The notes beneath the pieces were generated by a model. That model was not told the origin of the DNA, did not search any database, and saw only the letters and a list, made by a program, of their open reading frames with translations. Positions 32,979-41,567 of a stretch of DNA of 64,000 nucleotides are shown here, in pieces; the stretch's first letter is position 1, and every line of letters begins with the position of its first letter. The stretch lies in NCBI GenBank assembly GCA_902196205.1, contig CABIKM010000022.1, positions 1 through 64,000 on the forward strand, written 5' to 3'. The stretch comes from Candidatus Methylomirabilis lanthanidiphila. GTDB taxonomy: Bacteria > Methylomirabilota > Methylomirabilia > Methylomirabilales > Methylomirabilaceae. The position numbers and the translations under genes were made by a program.

Positions 32979-33230
32979 ACTTGCTTCTCCCTCCCGCGTC
33001 ACCGCCAGCAGCCTGTCAGCGAAGGATGCCTGGTCGCGGGTGCCGGCACATCCAGATCGATCGCCTCGAAGACCGTCCACTACCCCTCACCCGAGTCGGC
33101 CACATAGGGTTTGATGCCCGGCAGATCGCGTTGTTTAGTGAACGCCTCGGCGATCAGGTCTAAGAGCCAAAAGAAGCGGACGACACCAATTCCATTGGTG
33201 ATCCCTCCTCAACGTCCGCTCACGGTCACC
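32979..33230 (-). pseudogene. 6-phosphogluconate dehydrogenase C-terminal fragment
   Basis: Minus-strand frames read FFWLLDLIAEAFTKQRDLPG, YVADSGEG-TAG-WTVFEAIDLDVPAP, then after a frameshift DQASFADRLLAVTREG up to the zwf start. These match the C-terminal third of a Gnd enzyme but are clearly divergent from the intact gnd at 22450. An in-frame TAG, a frameshift and loss of the NADP domain make it non-functional. It shows that gnd once lay between tal and zwf. Confidence 0.75.
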
Positions 33231-33273
33231 GCAACCCGCTCGAATCTCTGAGTCGCGTCGCTTCCATATCTAT

Positions 33274-34386
33274 CTATCCGGAGCATAGGCCGGCCTCAAG
33301 GGCGGATCGCTTCTCGTGCAAGGCGGCCAACAGTTGGTCGTAGGACTTGGCGAAGGCGGCCACGCCCTCATGCTGGAGCTGCTCGGTGATGCGCATGAGG
33401 TCGACGTTGAGCTCGCCCAAACGGTCCAGGGCGGCCGCTGCCTTGAGCTGTCCCTCTGTGAGGCTGGTCCGTAGTTGCCCATGGTCACGGAAGGCGTCCA
33501 GGGTGGCTGGGGGCATGGTGTTGACGGTGTCCGGTCCGATGAGTTCCGCAACATAGAGCACATCGGGGTAGGCCGGGTTCTTGGTCCCGGTACTGGCCCA
33601 AAGAGGGCGCTGGATGCGAGCGCCACGTTTCGACAGGCCCTCCCACCGCTCGCCGCTGAAGAACTCCTGGAAACGCCGATAGGCCATCTTGGCATTCGCG
33701 ATGGCGATCTTACCCCGCAGGGCCAGAGCCTCCGGCGTTCCGATCGCCTCCAACGCGCGATTCACGGCCGCATCGACCCGGCTCACGAAGAATGAGGCGA
33801 CCGAGGCGACACGACGGGGGTCCGGATGCCGCGCTACTCCACGAAGGTAGGCATGGGCGACAGCCTCATAGTGGTCCAAAGAGAAGATCAAGGTGACGTT
33901 GATGTTAAGCCCCTCGGTGATGAGGGCCTCGATGGCCGGGATCCCCTCCGGCGTGGCCGGCACCTTGACCATCAGGTTGGGGCGGTCCACCACCTGCCAC
34001 AGACGCCTGGCTTCAGCAATCGTTCGCGCCGTATCGCGGGCTAGATGGGGAGAGACCTCCAAGCTCACGAAGCCGTCGGCCCCATCGGTCTCATCGTGGA
34101 CAGGACGCAGGATGTCGGCCGCCATGCGGATATCCTCGATGGCCAACGCCTCGTAGACCATACGGACGTCAACACAAGGGTGAGATGCCAGGATGCCGCG
34201 CAAGGCCTCGTCGTAATCTGGGCTATCGGCGATGGCCTTCTCAAAGATGGTCGGGTTACTGGTCACGCCGCGCAAGCCGTCCTCCTCGACCAGACGCGTG
34301 AGCTCCCCACTACTCATCAGATGGCGGTGAATGTAGTCCAACCACACCGATTGACCGTACTGCTGTAATCCCTTCAGCGGATTCAT
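33274..34386 (-). CDS. tal: Transaldolase (long form)
   Basis: Transaldolase moves a dihydroxyacetone unit between sugar phosphates. The Schiff-base lysine is in PNLMVKVPATPEGIPAIEAL. Other landmarks are SVWLDYIHRHLMSSGEL, GVTSNPTIFEKAI, INVTLIFSLDHYEAVA, FFVSRVDAAVN and ASTGTKNPAYPDVLYVAELI. ATG 34386 has GGAGGACGC upstream and gives the normal N-terminus and a length of 370 residues. It heads the tal-(gnd)-zwf set. Confidence 0.93.
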   Translation of the reverse strand: MNPLKGLQQYGQSVWLDYIHRHLMSSGELTRLVEEDGLRGVTSNPTIFEKAIADSPDYDEALRGILASHPCVDVRMVYEALAIEDIRMAADILRPVHDETDGADGFVSLEVSPHLARDTARTIAEARRLWQVVDRPNLMVKVPATPEGIPAIEALITEGLNINVTLIFSLDHYEAVAHAYLRGVARHPDPRRVASVASFFVSRVDAAVNRALEAIGTPEALALRGKIAIANAKMAYRRFQEFFSGERWEGLSKRGARIQRPLWASTGTKNPAYPDVLYVAELIGPDTVNTMPPATLDAFRDHGQLRTSLTEGQLKAAAALDRLGELNVDLMRITEQLQHEGVAAFAKSYDQLLAALHEKRSALEAGLCSG

Positions 34387-34447
34387 GCGTCCTCCTGTGA
34401 AAACGGCATCACTCTCTGTCTGAGCGGCCACGCAGGGCTGGCCGCCC

Positions 34448-34916
34448 CTACTCTCGCACAACTACCTCGTGGTCGCGGCCCTCCCAACGATCCTTCCCCG
34501 TCCAGAATAGGGCAAAACGGATCGGGGCCTGCTGGGCAGGATGGATCGGTATGTCCACAAACGCAATGTCAAGGGCCGTGAGAACCGAGGGGGTATTCTC
34601 GACCGTCTGCCAGTCATCCCGCGACCAGTGGAGCCGGAAGGGAGCCGGAGCCTGAATCCGAAGGGTCCATCCCCTCTTCACAGTTTGGATCTGACGGTTC
34701 GGCTTCCAGATCTCCAGGGGCTTGCACAGTCTCTTGTTGGACATGGGCCCACATCAGGGGCATGGCCGAGCCGGTCGGCCGCCCCAGAGTGAACCAGATC
34801 CGACTGGAAGCGGCATAGGCGGTTCCCACCCCCTCTTTGTTCCCATGGGTCCATCGCGGCTCGATGCCAAGTCGCCCGAAGGCCTCGCGTTCACCACGAA
34901 ACAGCGCCATGTTCAT
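34448..34916 (-). pseudogene. GH15 glucoamylase-like gene with a large internal deletion
   Basis: The start (ATG 34916) reads MNMALFRGEREAFGRLGIEP and then GVGTAYAASSRIWFTLG, the N-terminus of glucan 1,4-alpha-glucosidase-like GH15 proteins. It passes directly into GRPTGSAMPLMWAH and, after a frameshift, CKPLEIWKPNRQIQTVKRGW and APAPFRLHWSRDDW, the C-terminal accessory domain. Several hundred residues with the catalytic barrel are missing. The remnant is 62 bases upstream of tal. Confidence 0.75.
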
Positions 34917-34922
34917 TCCTCC

Positions 34923-35069
34923 TTAAAAGCTCGTAGCAGACCCATATCGGCGCCGCCTTTGGTATTTCATGAGCACATACCCCAGTGCACCGAGTAGTAC
35001 GGTAAGCAGGATAAAGCCATAGTACCAGAGGAGCAGGGGCGCTAAGTTCCTGATCTTGTGGCGCTTCAT
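34923..35069 (-). CDS. Small single-pass membrane protein (48 residues)
   Basis: GGAGGGAAGGCAG precedes an ATG that encodes MKRHKIRNLAPLLLWYYGFI and a second half LLTVLLGALGYVLMKYQRRR with a basic tail. One long membrane helix is flanked by arginines. It has a good ribosome binding site and lies seven bases before the glucoamylase remnant. I recognise no family. Confidence 0.5.
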   Translation of the reverse strand: MKRHKIRNLAPLLLWYYGFILLTVLLGALGYVLMKYQRRRRYGSATSF

Positions 35070-35291
35070 CTGCCTTCCCTCCATCCAGCCCACCGTTCTA
35101 CCTACTCTGTTACGCTATCTTTATAGATGAGGCCAGAGGCGGAAAGGATTCGCCGGTCTTTTCCTGAAGGCCGATGATCAGCATCGGCCTTGGCAAGCGG
35201 GCGATGAGAGGGCTCGATTGAATACCAGGGAGGGACTACAGAGGTAGAAGCGGGAAAGGACAGACATGGTGTGAAAGCTGGGAGGTGACGC

Positions 35292-35609
35292 TTACGGGTG
35301 AGATCCGCCTCTATTCTCCTCGCGAATCTTCGCCTTGAGGAAGTTCGCCAATCGGGTTTGCAACTCCTCGGGCATCTCTTCGTAGGTAATCTCCCTGACC
35401 CAGGCATTCGTCGCCTTATAGGTCGTGACAAAGTTTAGGCACTCCGGACATCCCTCTAAATGCTGCTCCAGTGCACGCGCGGTCTCGGGATGAAGCGTCC
35501 CATCAAGGTAATCAGCGAGGAGGTCAACCTGCTCCTGGCAGGTCAGCATAGCCGGTCCGCCTCGGAAGAGCCGTTGAACCCTGCGCATGAAGGCTTTCAG
35601 GAATGTCAT
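35292..35609 (-). CDS. Anti-sigma factor with zinc-finger (zf-HC2/ChrR-like ZAS) domain
   Basis: The ZAS motif is ALEQHLEGCPECLNFV (H-x3-C-x2-C), preceded by LTCQEQVDLLADYLDGTL. There is no membrane helix, so it is a soluble anti-sigma factor of 105 residues. Its start overlaps the end of the sigma factor gene by four bases, the usual arrangement of a co-translated sigma/anti-sigma pair. Confidence 0.85.
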   Translation of the reverse strand: MTFLKAFMRRVQRLFRGGPAMLTCQEQVDLLADYLDGTLHPETARALEQHLEGCPECLNFVTTYKATNAWVREITYEEMPEELQTRLANFLKAKIREENRGGSHP

Positions 35610-36199
35610 TGCCGTGTCCTCGGTTCTGTCATGTACTGTTCCAGTTTCCCACGAAGGACGAGGCGGGCTCGATGCAGCCGGGCTTTGACCGCCAACACGC
35701 TGGCGCCTATGACCTCCGCCACCTCTTCGTTCGAGAGTCCTTCGAGGTCCCTCAGAACGAGAACGACCTTGTAGTCAGGCGGAAGGGCCTCGATGACCTC
35801 CCGAACGACCTGCTCTCGCTCCTTTCGGAGGAGCTGTTTCTCCGGCCCCTGCGTGAAGTCCACGACCATGCGGGCATGCCGTCCATCCCTGGTGAACTGG
35901 GGCAGGTACTCGTCGATCGACTCCTGAACAGGTCCCCGGCCTCGAAGCTTCATCAGGGCGGTATTGACGGTGATCCGGTAGAGCCATGTGCTGAAGGCCG
36001 ATCGGTGCTCGAAACTGGCAATCTTCCGATAGATGGTCAGAAAGACGTCCTGGAGGACCTCCTCCGCATCCGCCGGGTTCCTGGTGAACGATATGACGAG
36101 CCGATACACTCTGTCCCGATAGCGCTCCAGGAGCGCCTCGAAGGCCGCATCGTCTCCGGCCTTGATCTGCTCGACGAGGTCCTGATCCGAGAGGTCCAT
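35606..36199 (-). CDS. ECF-type RNA polymerase sigma factor
   Basis: Region 2 is ALLERYRDRVYRLVISFTRN followed by DAEEVLQDVFLTIYRKI and STWLYRITVNTAL. Region 4 is IEALPPDYKVVLVLRDLEGL, then SNEEVAEVIGASVLAVKARL. ATG 36199 gives the normal length of 197 residues. Co-encoded with a zinc-finger anti-sigma factor that should hold it inactive until a redox or metal signal. Confidence 0.92.
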   Translation of the reverse strand: MDLSDQDLVEQIKAGDDAAFEALLERYRDRVYRLVISFTRNPADAEEVLQDVFLTIYRKIASFEHRSAFSTWLYRITVNTALMKLRGRGPVQESIDEYLPQFTRDGRHARMVVDFTQGPEKQLLRKEREQVVREVIEALPPDYKVVLVLRDLEGLSNEEVAEVIGASVLAVKARLHRARLVLRGKLEQYMTEPRTRQ

Positions 36200-36326
36200 C
36201 TGGTCCCTCGATATACTGTCAGATGCCCCGATGTTGCAAAGGGATTCGGAACGAGAAGCCCCGCACGGGAGAAGCGTGCTTAGACAATCGACGGCTGCCC
36301 ACACGAAGACGATAAGACAGGCGTCG

Positions 36327-37538
36327 CTACTCGACGTAGACGATAAGCTGCACGCCCATGAGGATCACGAAGAGGGCCGGCACCAACCCCCACCACCGCT
36401 GCTTCATAATCCCCAGGCTGCCCAGCAGGTAGGTCATCCCGGCAAGGATCGCGGTGATCCCCTCGGTCGTGTGAGGCGAATTGGCGCGTCCAAGGTAGTT
36501 GAAGTTACTGATCGGATGCAGATGAAACAACAGGGTCACTCCCCCCATAATGGCCAGCCAGGGAAAGATCATGCCCCACAGCCAGTGGCTGAAGGTACCG
36601 CGCGCCCGCAGCCATTCCACGGATCCCATGGCGAGGACGATGACGCCGGACAGCTTATGCTCGATAGCCTCCCGATCGCCCAGGAGTTCGGTCAGTGTGC
36701 GCGGGCCGAACGGCCAATACTCCGGGTCGCTGCGGTAGAGGATAAATAGCGCCACCCCCAGCGTCAGCAACGGCCACAGATGGGCGAACCTGGATTCCCG
36801 ACTTCCCCACAGGGCGGCGCCTGTCATCGCCATACCCATGACGAGCACCAGCCATCCCGAAAAGTGATGGTTGAAGTTCGAGAACTCGGTATGCGCTTTC
36901 CATGTCTCCCAGCTTCCCGCTTCATCCGGGGGAATCGTGTGATCATCGAACGGCGCCAGCAGGGGGTTCATGCTTGCGAACAGTCCGTACGGATTCGGAT
37001 ACCAGATCCAGAGACTGATCGCCCACGTATCCGGATGCCACGCGGTGAACGCGCTCTGTGTTTCAGGGTGAACCTGAGGGCAGCCTTCGCGGGACGGCGA
37101 TCGATACTCCTGCCAGTCCGCATACCGACAGATTGCCAGATTCCGTTCCCACTCGATGCCCTGAAAGGGGCTCTCGGCCGGACGGACTCCGGTGGCGGTG
37201 TACTTCAGGGCGACCAGTTGCCAATGTCCCTCTCGTTGGGTGTACAGCAGCGTCGGGGGGTGCGTATGGTCAAACGGTGTGATCGCCGCCTTATGAAAGT
37301 TATAGCCTTCCAACGGCACATTTCCCGAGATCTGCACGTATCCATCCGCCTTAGCCTGCTCCAGGTCCTGATACTTTTGAGTAGCCGACCGAATATCGGC
37401 GATGAGCCTCGCGAGGGCGAAATCTTTTTCCGGCTCCTTCGCATACCAGTGATCGTGACTCATATACCACTCGGATGCCAACGCCAGTCCTGCGGCCAGC
37501 CCTGTGACCACCACAAACGCGATAACCTGCCTTTTCAC
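36327..37538 (-). CDS. Polytopic membrane protein of unknown function
   Basis: A signal/anchor helix at the N-terminus is followed by about 200 extracytoplasmic residues containing FDHTHPPTLLYTQREG, ICRYADWQEY and FTAWHPDTWAISLWIWYPNP, then five to six membrane helices from about residue 230 with scattered histidines (HKLSGVIVLAMGS, FHLHPISNF). The histidine-rich plan recalls copper-resistance-type membrane proteins, but I cannot assign it. Its start overlaps the end of hpnR by four bases, so it is co-translated with the hopanoid methylase. Confidence 0.6.
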   Translation of the reverse strand: MKRQVIAFVVVTGLAAGLALASEWYMSHDHWYAKEPEKDFALARLIADIRSATQKYQDLEQAKADGYVQISGNVPLEGYNFHKAAITPFDHTHPPTLLYTQREGHWQLVALKYTATGVRPAESPFQGIEWERNLAICRYADWQEYRSPSREGCPQVHPETQSAFTAWHPDTWAISLWIWYPNPYGLFASMNPLLAPFDDHTIPPDEAGSWETWKAHTEFSNFNHHFSGWLVLVMGMAMTGAALWGSRESRFAHLWPLLTLGVALFILYRSDPEYWPFGPRTLTELLGDREAIEHKLSGVIVLAMGSVEWLRARGTFSHWLWGMIFPWLAIMGGVTLLFHLHPISNFNYLGRANSPHTTEGITAILAGMTYLLGSLGIMKQRWWGLVPALFVILMGVQLIVYVE

Positions 37539-39073
37539 TGCGCTTTCTCCTCTTTAGCCTGTTGAAACATCGCGACATCGGCTATGGCCGCTCGCTGCAC
37601 GGCCGCTGCCGGCGCATGAACGAAGAGCTTGACCGGTGTCGGTTTTGCCTCCTGTTTCTCCGGGGGCGGGCTCAGGGTGTATTTCACCTCTTTCAAGTGG
37701 TCGCCATATTGCCGATCCGGATTATACACCTGCGAAAACTTCCAGAGCATCCGAACGAAGTTGGTCTGACCCTGCAGGAGCAGCCGGGATGCGGTGGCAA
37801 AGGTCCCGCGGACCGCGGCCCACCCCAGGTGCTTGCGATTCAGGACCGCCTGGGTCTTGACCAGCTCTTCATAGAACCGCTTGAGCGGAAGCGTGGTCGG
37901 CAGGACGGCATGCTGCACGTCGAAGAGGCGGTAGTCGAGTGAGGTCAACCGTCTCGCCTCGGTCAGCCATGTCTCTGTCCCAGGATACGGCGTGTTCACA
38001 GTCAGATGGACGATCTCTGGAACGCCGGAGGCCCACTCACGGATGACTCGGAACCTGTCCTCGTCCCAGTCCGAATCGGCGATGATGTTGAGGGCGACCG
38101 TGAATCCCATCGTCCGCGCCACCTCCAGAGCCTTGAAGTTGTCGCTGGGTGTGACCCGCTTCCGGATGCGCTTCAGACCTTCCTCGTCAAGGGCTTCGAG
38201 GCCGAGGAACATATACCGGAGTCCGAGTCGCTTCCAGTAGGCAAAGACCTCTTGATTGCGGAGCAACACATCACACCGGGTTTCCAGGTAATATTGCTTG
38301 CGGATTCCCCGACGCTCGATTTCGCGCCCGATCGCCATCCCGTCCTCGGGATGAATGAAGGCGACGTCGTCCACAATGAAGGCATTGGGTTCCTGGATCC
38401 TGGCCAGATCCTCCCCAATAACCTCCGGAGAGATCTTCCGGTAGCTTCGACCGTAGAACGTCCATGCGCTGCAAAATGAGCAGTCCCACGGACAGCCGCG
38501 GGTAAACTCGATCGACGCGCAGGGATCCAGGACCCCGATGAAATACTTATGACGCCGACGCGCAAGGTCCCTGGCCGGCAGTGTACGGTCCAGGTCGTGC
38601 AGCATCAGTGGCGGGGGGCCCGCACCGGCAGCCGTCACGATACCGGGAAGCGTTTCGATCCCCCCATCCTGGATCGCCTCCAGAAGGGGCGGCGTAATCG
38701 GTTCTCCTTCTCCGCGAACAATGCAGTCGATGGCGCCCTGTGCATGTTCCAGAAGCTCCTGCGGGACAAACGAGGCGCTGTGGCCCCCGACAAAGACAAA
38801 ACACGTGGGCAGGAGACGCTTGGTCTCCTTCGCCAGTTCCAGCACCTCCGGGACATTGGCTAAGAAGTTGAGGGAAAAGCCGACGGTCTGAGGGCGAAAC
38901 TCCTGGAGTTCTCGCAGGTAGTCCTGACGGTCACACACCTGCAGGTCAAAAAGCCTGACCTCGTGGCCCGCCAACCGGGCGGCTTGAGCCACCCGCTCCA
39001 ACCCCAGCGGCTCCAACCGAAGGAACAGTTCAGAGTACATCAGACAACTTGGGTGTACCAGTAAGACCTTCAC
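37535..39073 (-). CDS. hpnR: Hopanoid C-3 methylase (B12-binding radical SAM)
   Basis: HpnR methylates hopanoids at C-3. The N-terminal B12-binding-like domain opens with VKVLLVHPSCLMYSELFLRL and LGLERVAQAARLAGHEV. The radical SAM motif is RGCPWDCSFCSAWTFYGRSY, and IVDDVAFIHPEDGM and YLETRCDVLLRN follow. The C-terminal region LSPPPEKQEAKPTPVKLFVH is typical of the family. I choose GTG 39073, preceded by GGAGA. A longer reading would pass through the dispersed repeat at 39117-39182. No other hopanoid genes are in the window. Confidence 0.85.
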   Translation of the reverse strand: MKVLLVHPSCLMYSELFLRLEPLGLERVAQAARLAGHEVRLFDLQVCDRQDYLRELQEFRPQTVGFSLNFLANVPEVLELAKETKRLLPTCFVFVGGHSASFVPQELLEHAQGAIDCIVRGEGEPITPPLLEAIQDGGIETLPGIVTAAGAGPPPLMLHDLDRTLPARDLARRRHKYFIGVLDPCASIEFTRGCPWDCSFCSAWTFYGRSYRKISPEVIGEDLARIQEPNAFIVDDVAFIHPEDGMAIGREIERRGIRKQYYLETRCDVLLRNQEVFAYWKRLGLRYMFLGLEALDEEGLKRIRKRVTPSDNFKALEVARTMGFTVALNIIADSDWDEDRFRVIREWASGVPEIVHLTVNTPYPGTETWLTEARRLTSLDYRLFDVQHAVLPTTLPLKRFYEELVKTQAVLNRKHLGWAAVRGTFATASRLLLQGQTNFVRMLWKFSQVYNPDRQYGDHLKEVKYTLSPPPEKQEAKPTPVKLFVHAPAAAVQRAAIADVAMFQQAKEEKAQ

Positions 39074-39116
39074 TGCACGTCTCCGTCTATTATACGTAAC
39101 GACATAAGTCTGGTTC

Positions 39117-39182
39117 GTCATTCCGGGCTTGACCCGGAATCCAGTGCATTTCTGGATTCCCGCTGTTGCGGGAATGACGTCC
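39117..39182. repeat. 66-bp dispersed palindromic repeat, copy 1
   Basis: The element starts GTCATTCCGGGCTTGACCC, has GGAATCCAGTGCATTTCTGG in the centre and ends GCGGGAATGACGTCC. Its ends are complementary (GTCATTCC with GGAATGAC). Copy 2 is at 59780-59845 with the same length. No transposase is nearby. It lies between hpnR and the cytochrome gene. Confidence 0.75.
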
Positions 39183-39244
39183 ATTGTTGCGACTTACAGC
39201 ACTATGCACAGCTACTCGCTATCAGCTCGAAGCTATTCACGGCC

Positions 39245-40579
39245 TCACGAGACAGTCACGTTTTCCGTGAAGAGGGGAAAGGACCGCGCTCGCCCCTCAC
39301 GGGCGGCCTGCTCAAGCAGAGCCCTCCCCTCGTTTGTTTTGGCTTTCGGCGCCGTCGCCTCAAAAAACTGGATATAGAAATCATCCGGCGCAACTACGAC
39401 CGACGCGCGCAGCGTAAGCCCCGTTCGATCGATGGCCCTGACATAGCGGACCGTTCGGCTCTGGCCGGACGCAATTCGAGTATCAAATAATTCGTGCATC
39501 AGATCCAGCGTGACCTCCCGCCCGATCCGTTCCTCTTGCGCACTTTTCTCCACCAGCTTGCCGTCCGCATCCACCAGTTCGAACCTGACAACGATCTTCG
39601 GCGTCACGTAGGTCGGGACATCATGTCCGACCCCGGTATTGGTCAGCGTGATCTCGGCGCGGAGCTGCTCGCCAACCTGATACCGCTTCTTATCCAGCAA
39701 AAGGCGGACTGAAACCCCTTGCTTGACCATCTCGGGATCATGGATGCCTCGCCACAAGTGTCGCCGCCCCGGCATGTGGCAGCTCTGGCAGCTTTTCCCC
39801 GCCCGCGCATACGGTCCCTCTTTCCATTCATTATAGGTATTTTCGAGCAGCTTGCCGTTCAGCGCATACCCGTCCGGCTCAAACTGATGGCACCCTTTGC
39901 AGAACTCAGCCCGTTCAAAGGCCGCCGTTCTGACGGCGCCCCCGTGTGGGAGTTGCGCGGCGGTGGCGGAATTCTCGATCGAGCCGTCCCGCTTCGGCGG
40001 CCCAAAACGCTGGTGTCTCCGCACATGGCACCCTGCACAGCTCAAGCCCTTTTGCTGGAGCGAGGCCGAAAACGCCTGGTTGGTCTTCAACTTCGATACG
40101 ACGTTCCCCCTACCGTCTGAACTGCTCGACGACGATCCGGCAACCCGATGCTTCTTTTTCACTCGAGACGATGCGGCCTCCTTCTTTTCAGTCTTCTCCT
40201 GCTGCTCGCTGAGAGGGGCATGGCAACTGTAACACAGGATCGCCATCTTGGGATTGTCCTGGATCAACTCCATAGTCTGGCCTCTCACCCCGGGCCCCAT
40301 ACTTTTACTATGGAGGCTGCCGATCCAGTCCTCGTACTGGGGTCGATGACAGGCGCCGCAACTTTCCGGATCAAGCGACCGCTCGATCGACGGAAGATGC
40401 GCCGGCGCCTTACCTTGAGGCGGGATAGGTGTCTGCCAATGGCCCTTGAGAAACTCGATGTGGGCATGCTCATCGGCCGTCGCCGCCGGATTGCCGACCG
40501 CCCCTGCTCCAACCGCAGGTCCCAGGCACACACCTATCGCGATCGTGTGCAGGAGCAGCCGCGTTGTCTTCAGGAGCAT
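39245..40579 (-). CDS. Pentaheme c-type cytochrome
   Basis: Five heme motifs occur in order: CGACH, CYSCH, CAGCH, CKGCH and CQSCH. A Ser/Lys-rich linker (EKKEAASSRVKKKH, then six serines) lies between hemes 2 and 3, and a C-terminal beta-domain (LRAEITLTNTGVGHDVPTYV) follows the hemes, as in multiheme electron-transfer proteins of the cytochrome c-554 group. ATG 40579 begins a signal peptide (TTRLLLHTIAIGVCLGPAVG). Periplasmic electron transfer is inferred, with no partner gene adjacent. Confidence 0.82.
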   Translation of the reverse strand: MLLKTTRLLLHTIAIGVCLGPAVGAGAVGNPAATADEHAHIEFLKGHWQTPIPPQGKAPAHLPSIERSLDPESCGACHRPQYEDWIGSLHSKSMGPGVRGQTMELIQDNPKMAILCYSCHAPLSEQQEKTEKKEAASSRVKKKHRVAGSSSSSSDGRGNVVSKLKTNQAFSASLQQKGLSCAGCHVRRHQRFGPPKRDGSIENSATAAQLPHGGAVRTAAFERAEFCKGCHQFEPDGYALNGKLLENTYNEWKEGPYARAGKSCQSCHMPGRRHLWRGIHDPEMVKQGVSVRLLLDKKRYQVGEQLRAEITLTNTGVGHDVPTYVTPKIVVRFELVDADGKLVEKSAQEERIGREVTLDLMHELFDTRIASGQSRTVRYVRAIDRTGLTLRASVVVAPDDFYIQFFEATAPKAKTNEGRALLEQAAREGRARSFPLFTENVTVS

Positions 40580-40615
40580 CGGGCGCTGACACAGCGATCG
40601 CGTATAGATCTCGCT

Positions 40616-40740
40616 ATCCATAGAGATCGGAAGATGGCCTGCGCTTTTGGAGGGTGAAGGTTCAAGGTTCAAGGTTCAAGGTTCAAGGTTCAAGGTTCAA
40701 GAATCCATAGAGATCGACAGATAGCCTGTGCTTTTGGAGA
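40616..40740. repeat. Heptanucleotide array flanked by a 38-bp direct repeat
   Basis: About six copies of GGTTCAA (40657-40701) are flanked by two near-identical 38-base segments, 40616-40653 and 40703-40740, each beginning ATCCATAGAGATCG and ending with GCTTTTGGAG. The arrangement looks like a slipped or unequal recombination product at a heptad array. It covers the upstream region of the pentaheme cytochrome gene. Confidence 0.8.
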
Positions 40741-40786
40741 GAGGCACGGGGACAAAGCCATACCGTCACCAGGATCATGTATCACC

Positions 40787-40951
40787 TCAGCTCTTACGTG
40801 AGGTTTTAGCAAAAAAGGTTGAGAAGATCGCCTCCGGTTTTCCGGCTCCACATTTCGGACATTTCAGTCGCTTCGTTTCCCGCTCCTTGATTCCCATGGT
40901 CAGCGAGAATTTCTTGCGACACTCCACACACCTGAAATCGTAGCTCGGCAT
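40787..40951 (-). CDS. FmdB-type zinc-ribbon protein
   Basis: The 54-residue product begins MPSYDFRCVECRKKFSLTM and has a second knuckle LKCPKCGAGKPE, giving a CxxC...CxxC zinc ribbon as in FmdB-family regulatory proteins. It ends with FSTFFAKTSRKS, a variant of the family's serine-rich tail. A GGGAGGAG site lies upstream. Function of the family is poorly defined. Confidence 0.75.
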   Translation of the reverse strand: MPSYDFRCVECRKKFSLTMGIKERETKRLKCPKCGAGKPEAIFSTFFAKTSRKS

Positions 40952-41169
40952 CAGTCTGCTCCTCCCTTCACACGATTCTCATCCATATGACCCTGCTGCG
41001 GACACCGGACTGCACAACTCCGACAGGTTGGTCGCTGAAGGGTCGTGCTTCAGCGCCGACTCTCAAGGTTGGATTGTGATGACAAACGCAGATATTATAT
41101 GGCCGAGAGCGCGAAGAAATCAATGCGGAAAGAGTCCCCTGTAAAGTCTCAGGCGCCCGGTCCCGCCGA

Positions 41170-41550
41170 TCAGCTCATAACCCGCGATACAAGTCCGGCG
41201 ACGGTCTGAAGAAAAAGGGGCATATCGAGGGGCTTGGTAAGAAACTCGTTACAGCCGGCCTCCACAGCCTGCATCCGGTCTTCACGCCTGCTAAATGCGC
41301 TGGTCACCAGGATGGGGATTGCCCGTGTCTCGGCATCGTTCTTCAGCTCTCGCGTCAGGGTAAAGCCATCGATTTGCGGAAGCTGCAGGTCCATGATGAT
41401 GAGAGCTGGACGCTCGGCCTTCACCCGATCGAGAAGCCCAAACCCATCCTCCGCCTCAAGAACACGGTATCCGACCGCCGTCAGCGTAATCGCCACCAAC
41501 TCGCGATTCATCAGGTTGTCCTCTACGATAAGAATCTTTTCTCCTGCCAT
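41170..41550 (-). CDS. Response regulator receiver protein
   Basis: A CheY-like domain only: ILIVEDNLMNRELVAITLTA, phosphorylation Asp in LIIMDLQLPQIDGF, ILVTSAFSRRED and FLTKPLDMPLF. It begins 17 bases after the CHASE8 kinase gene, its probable partner. Confidence 0.92.
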   Translation of the reverse strand: MAGEKILIVEDNLMNRELVAITLTAVGYRVLEAEDGFGLLDRVKAERPALIIMDLQLPQIDGFTLTRELKNDAETRAIPILVTSAFSRREDRMQAVEAGCNEFLTKPLDMPLFLQTVAGLVSRVMS

Positions 41551-41567
41551 CTCACTGGTCCCTTTCT

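Noticed and set aside
33000-33110. Pyrrolysine or other readthrough at the TAG in the gnd fragment
   Set aside because: The same fragment has lost its NADP domain and has a frameshift, so the TAG is part of decay.
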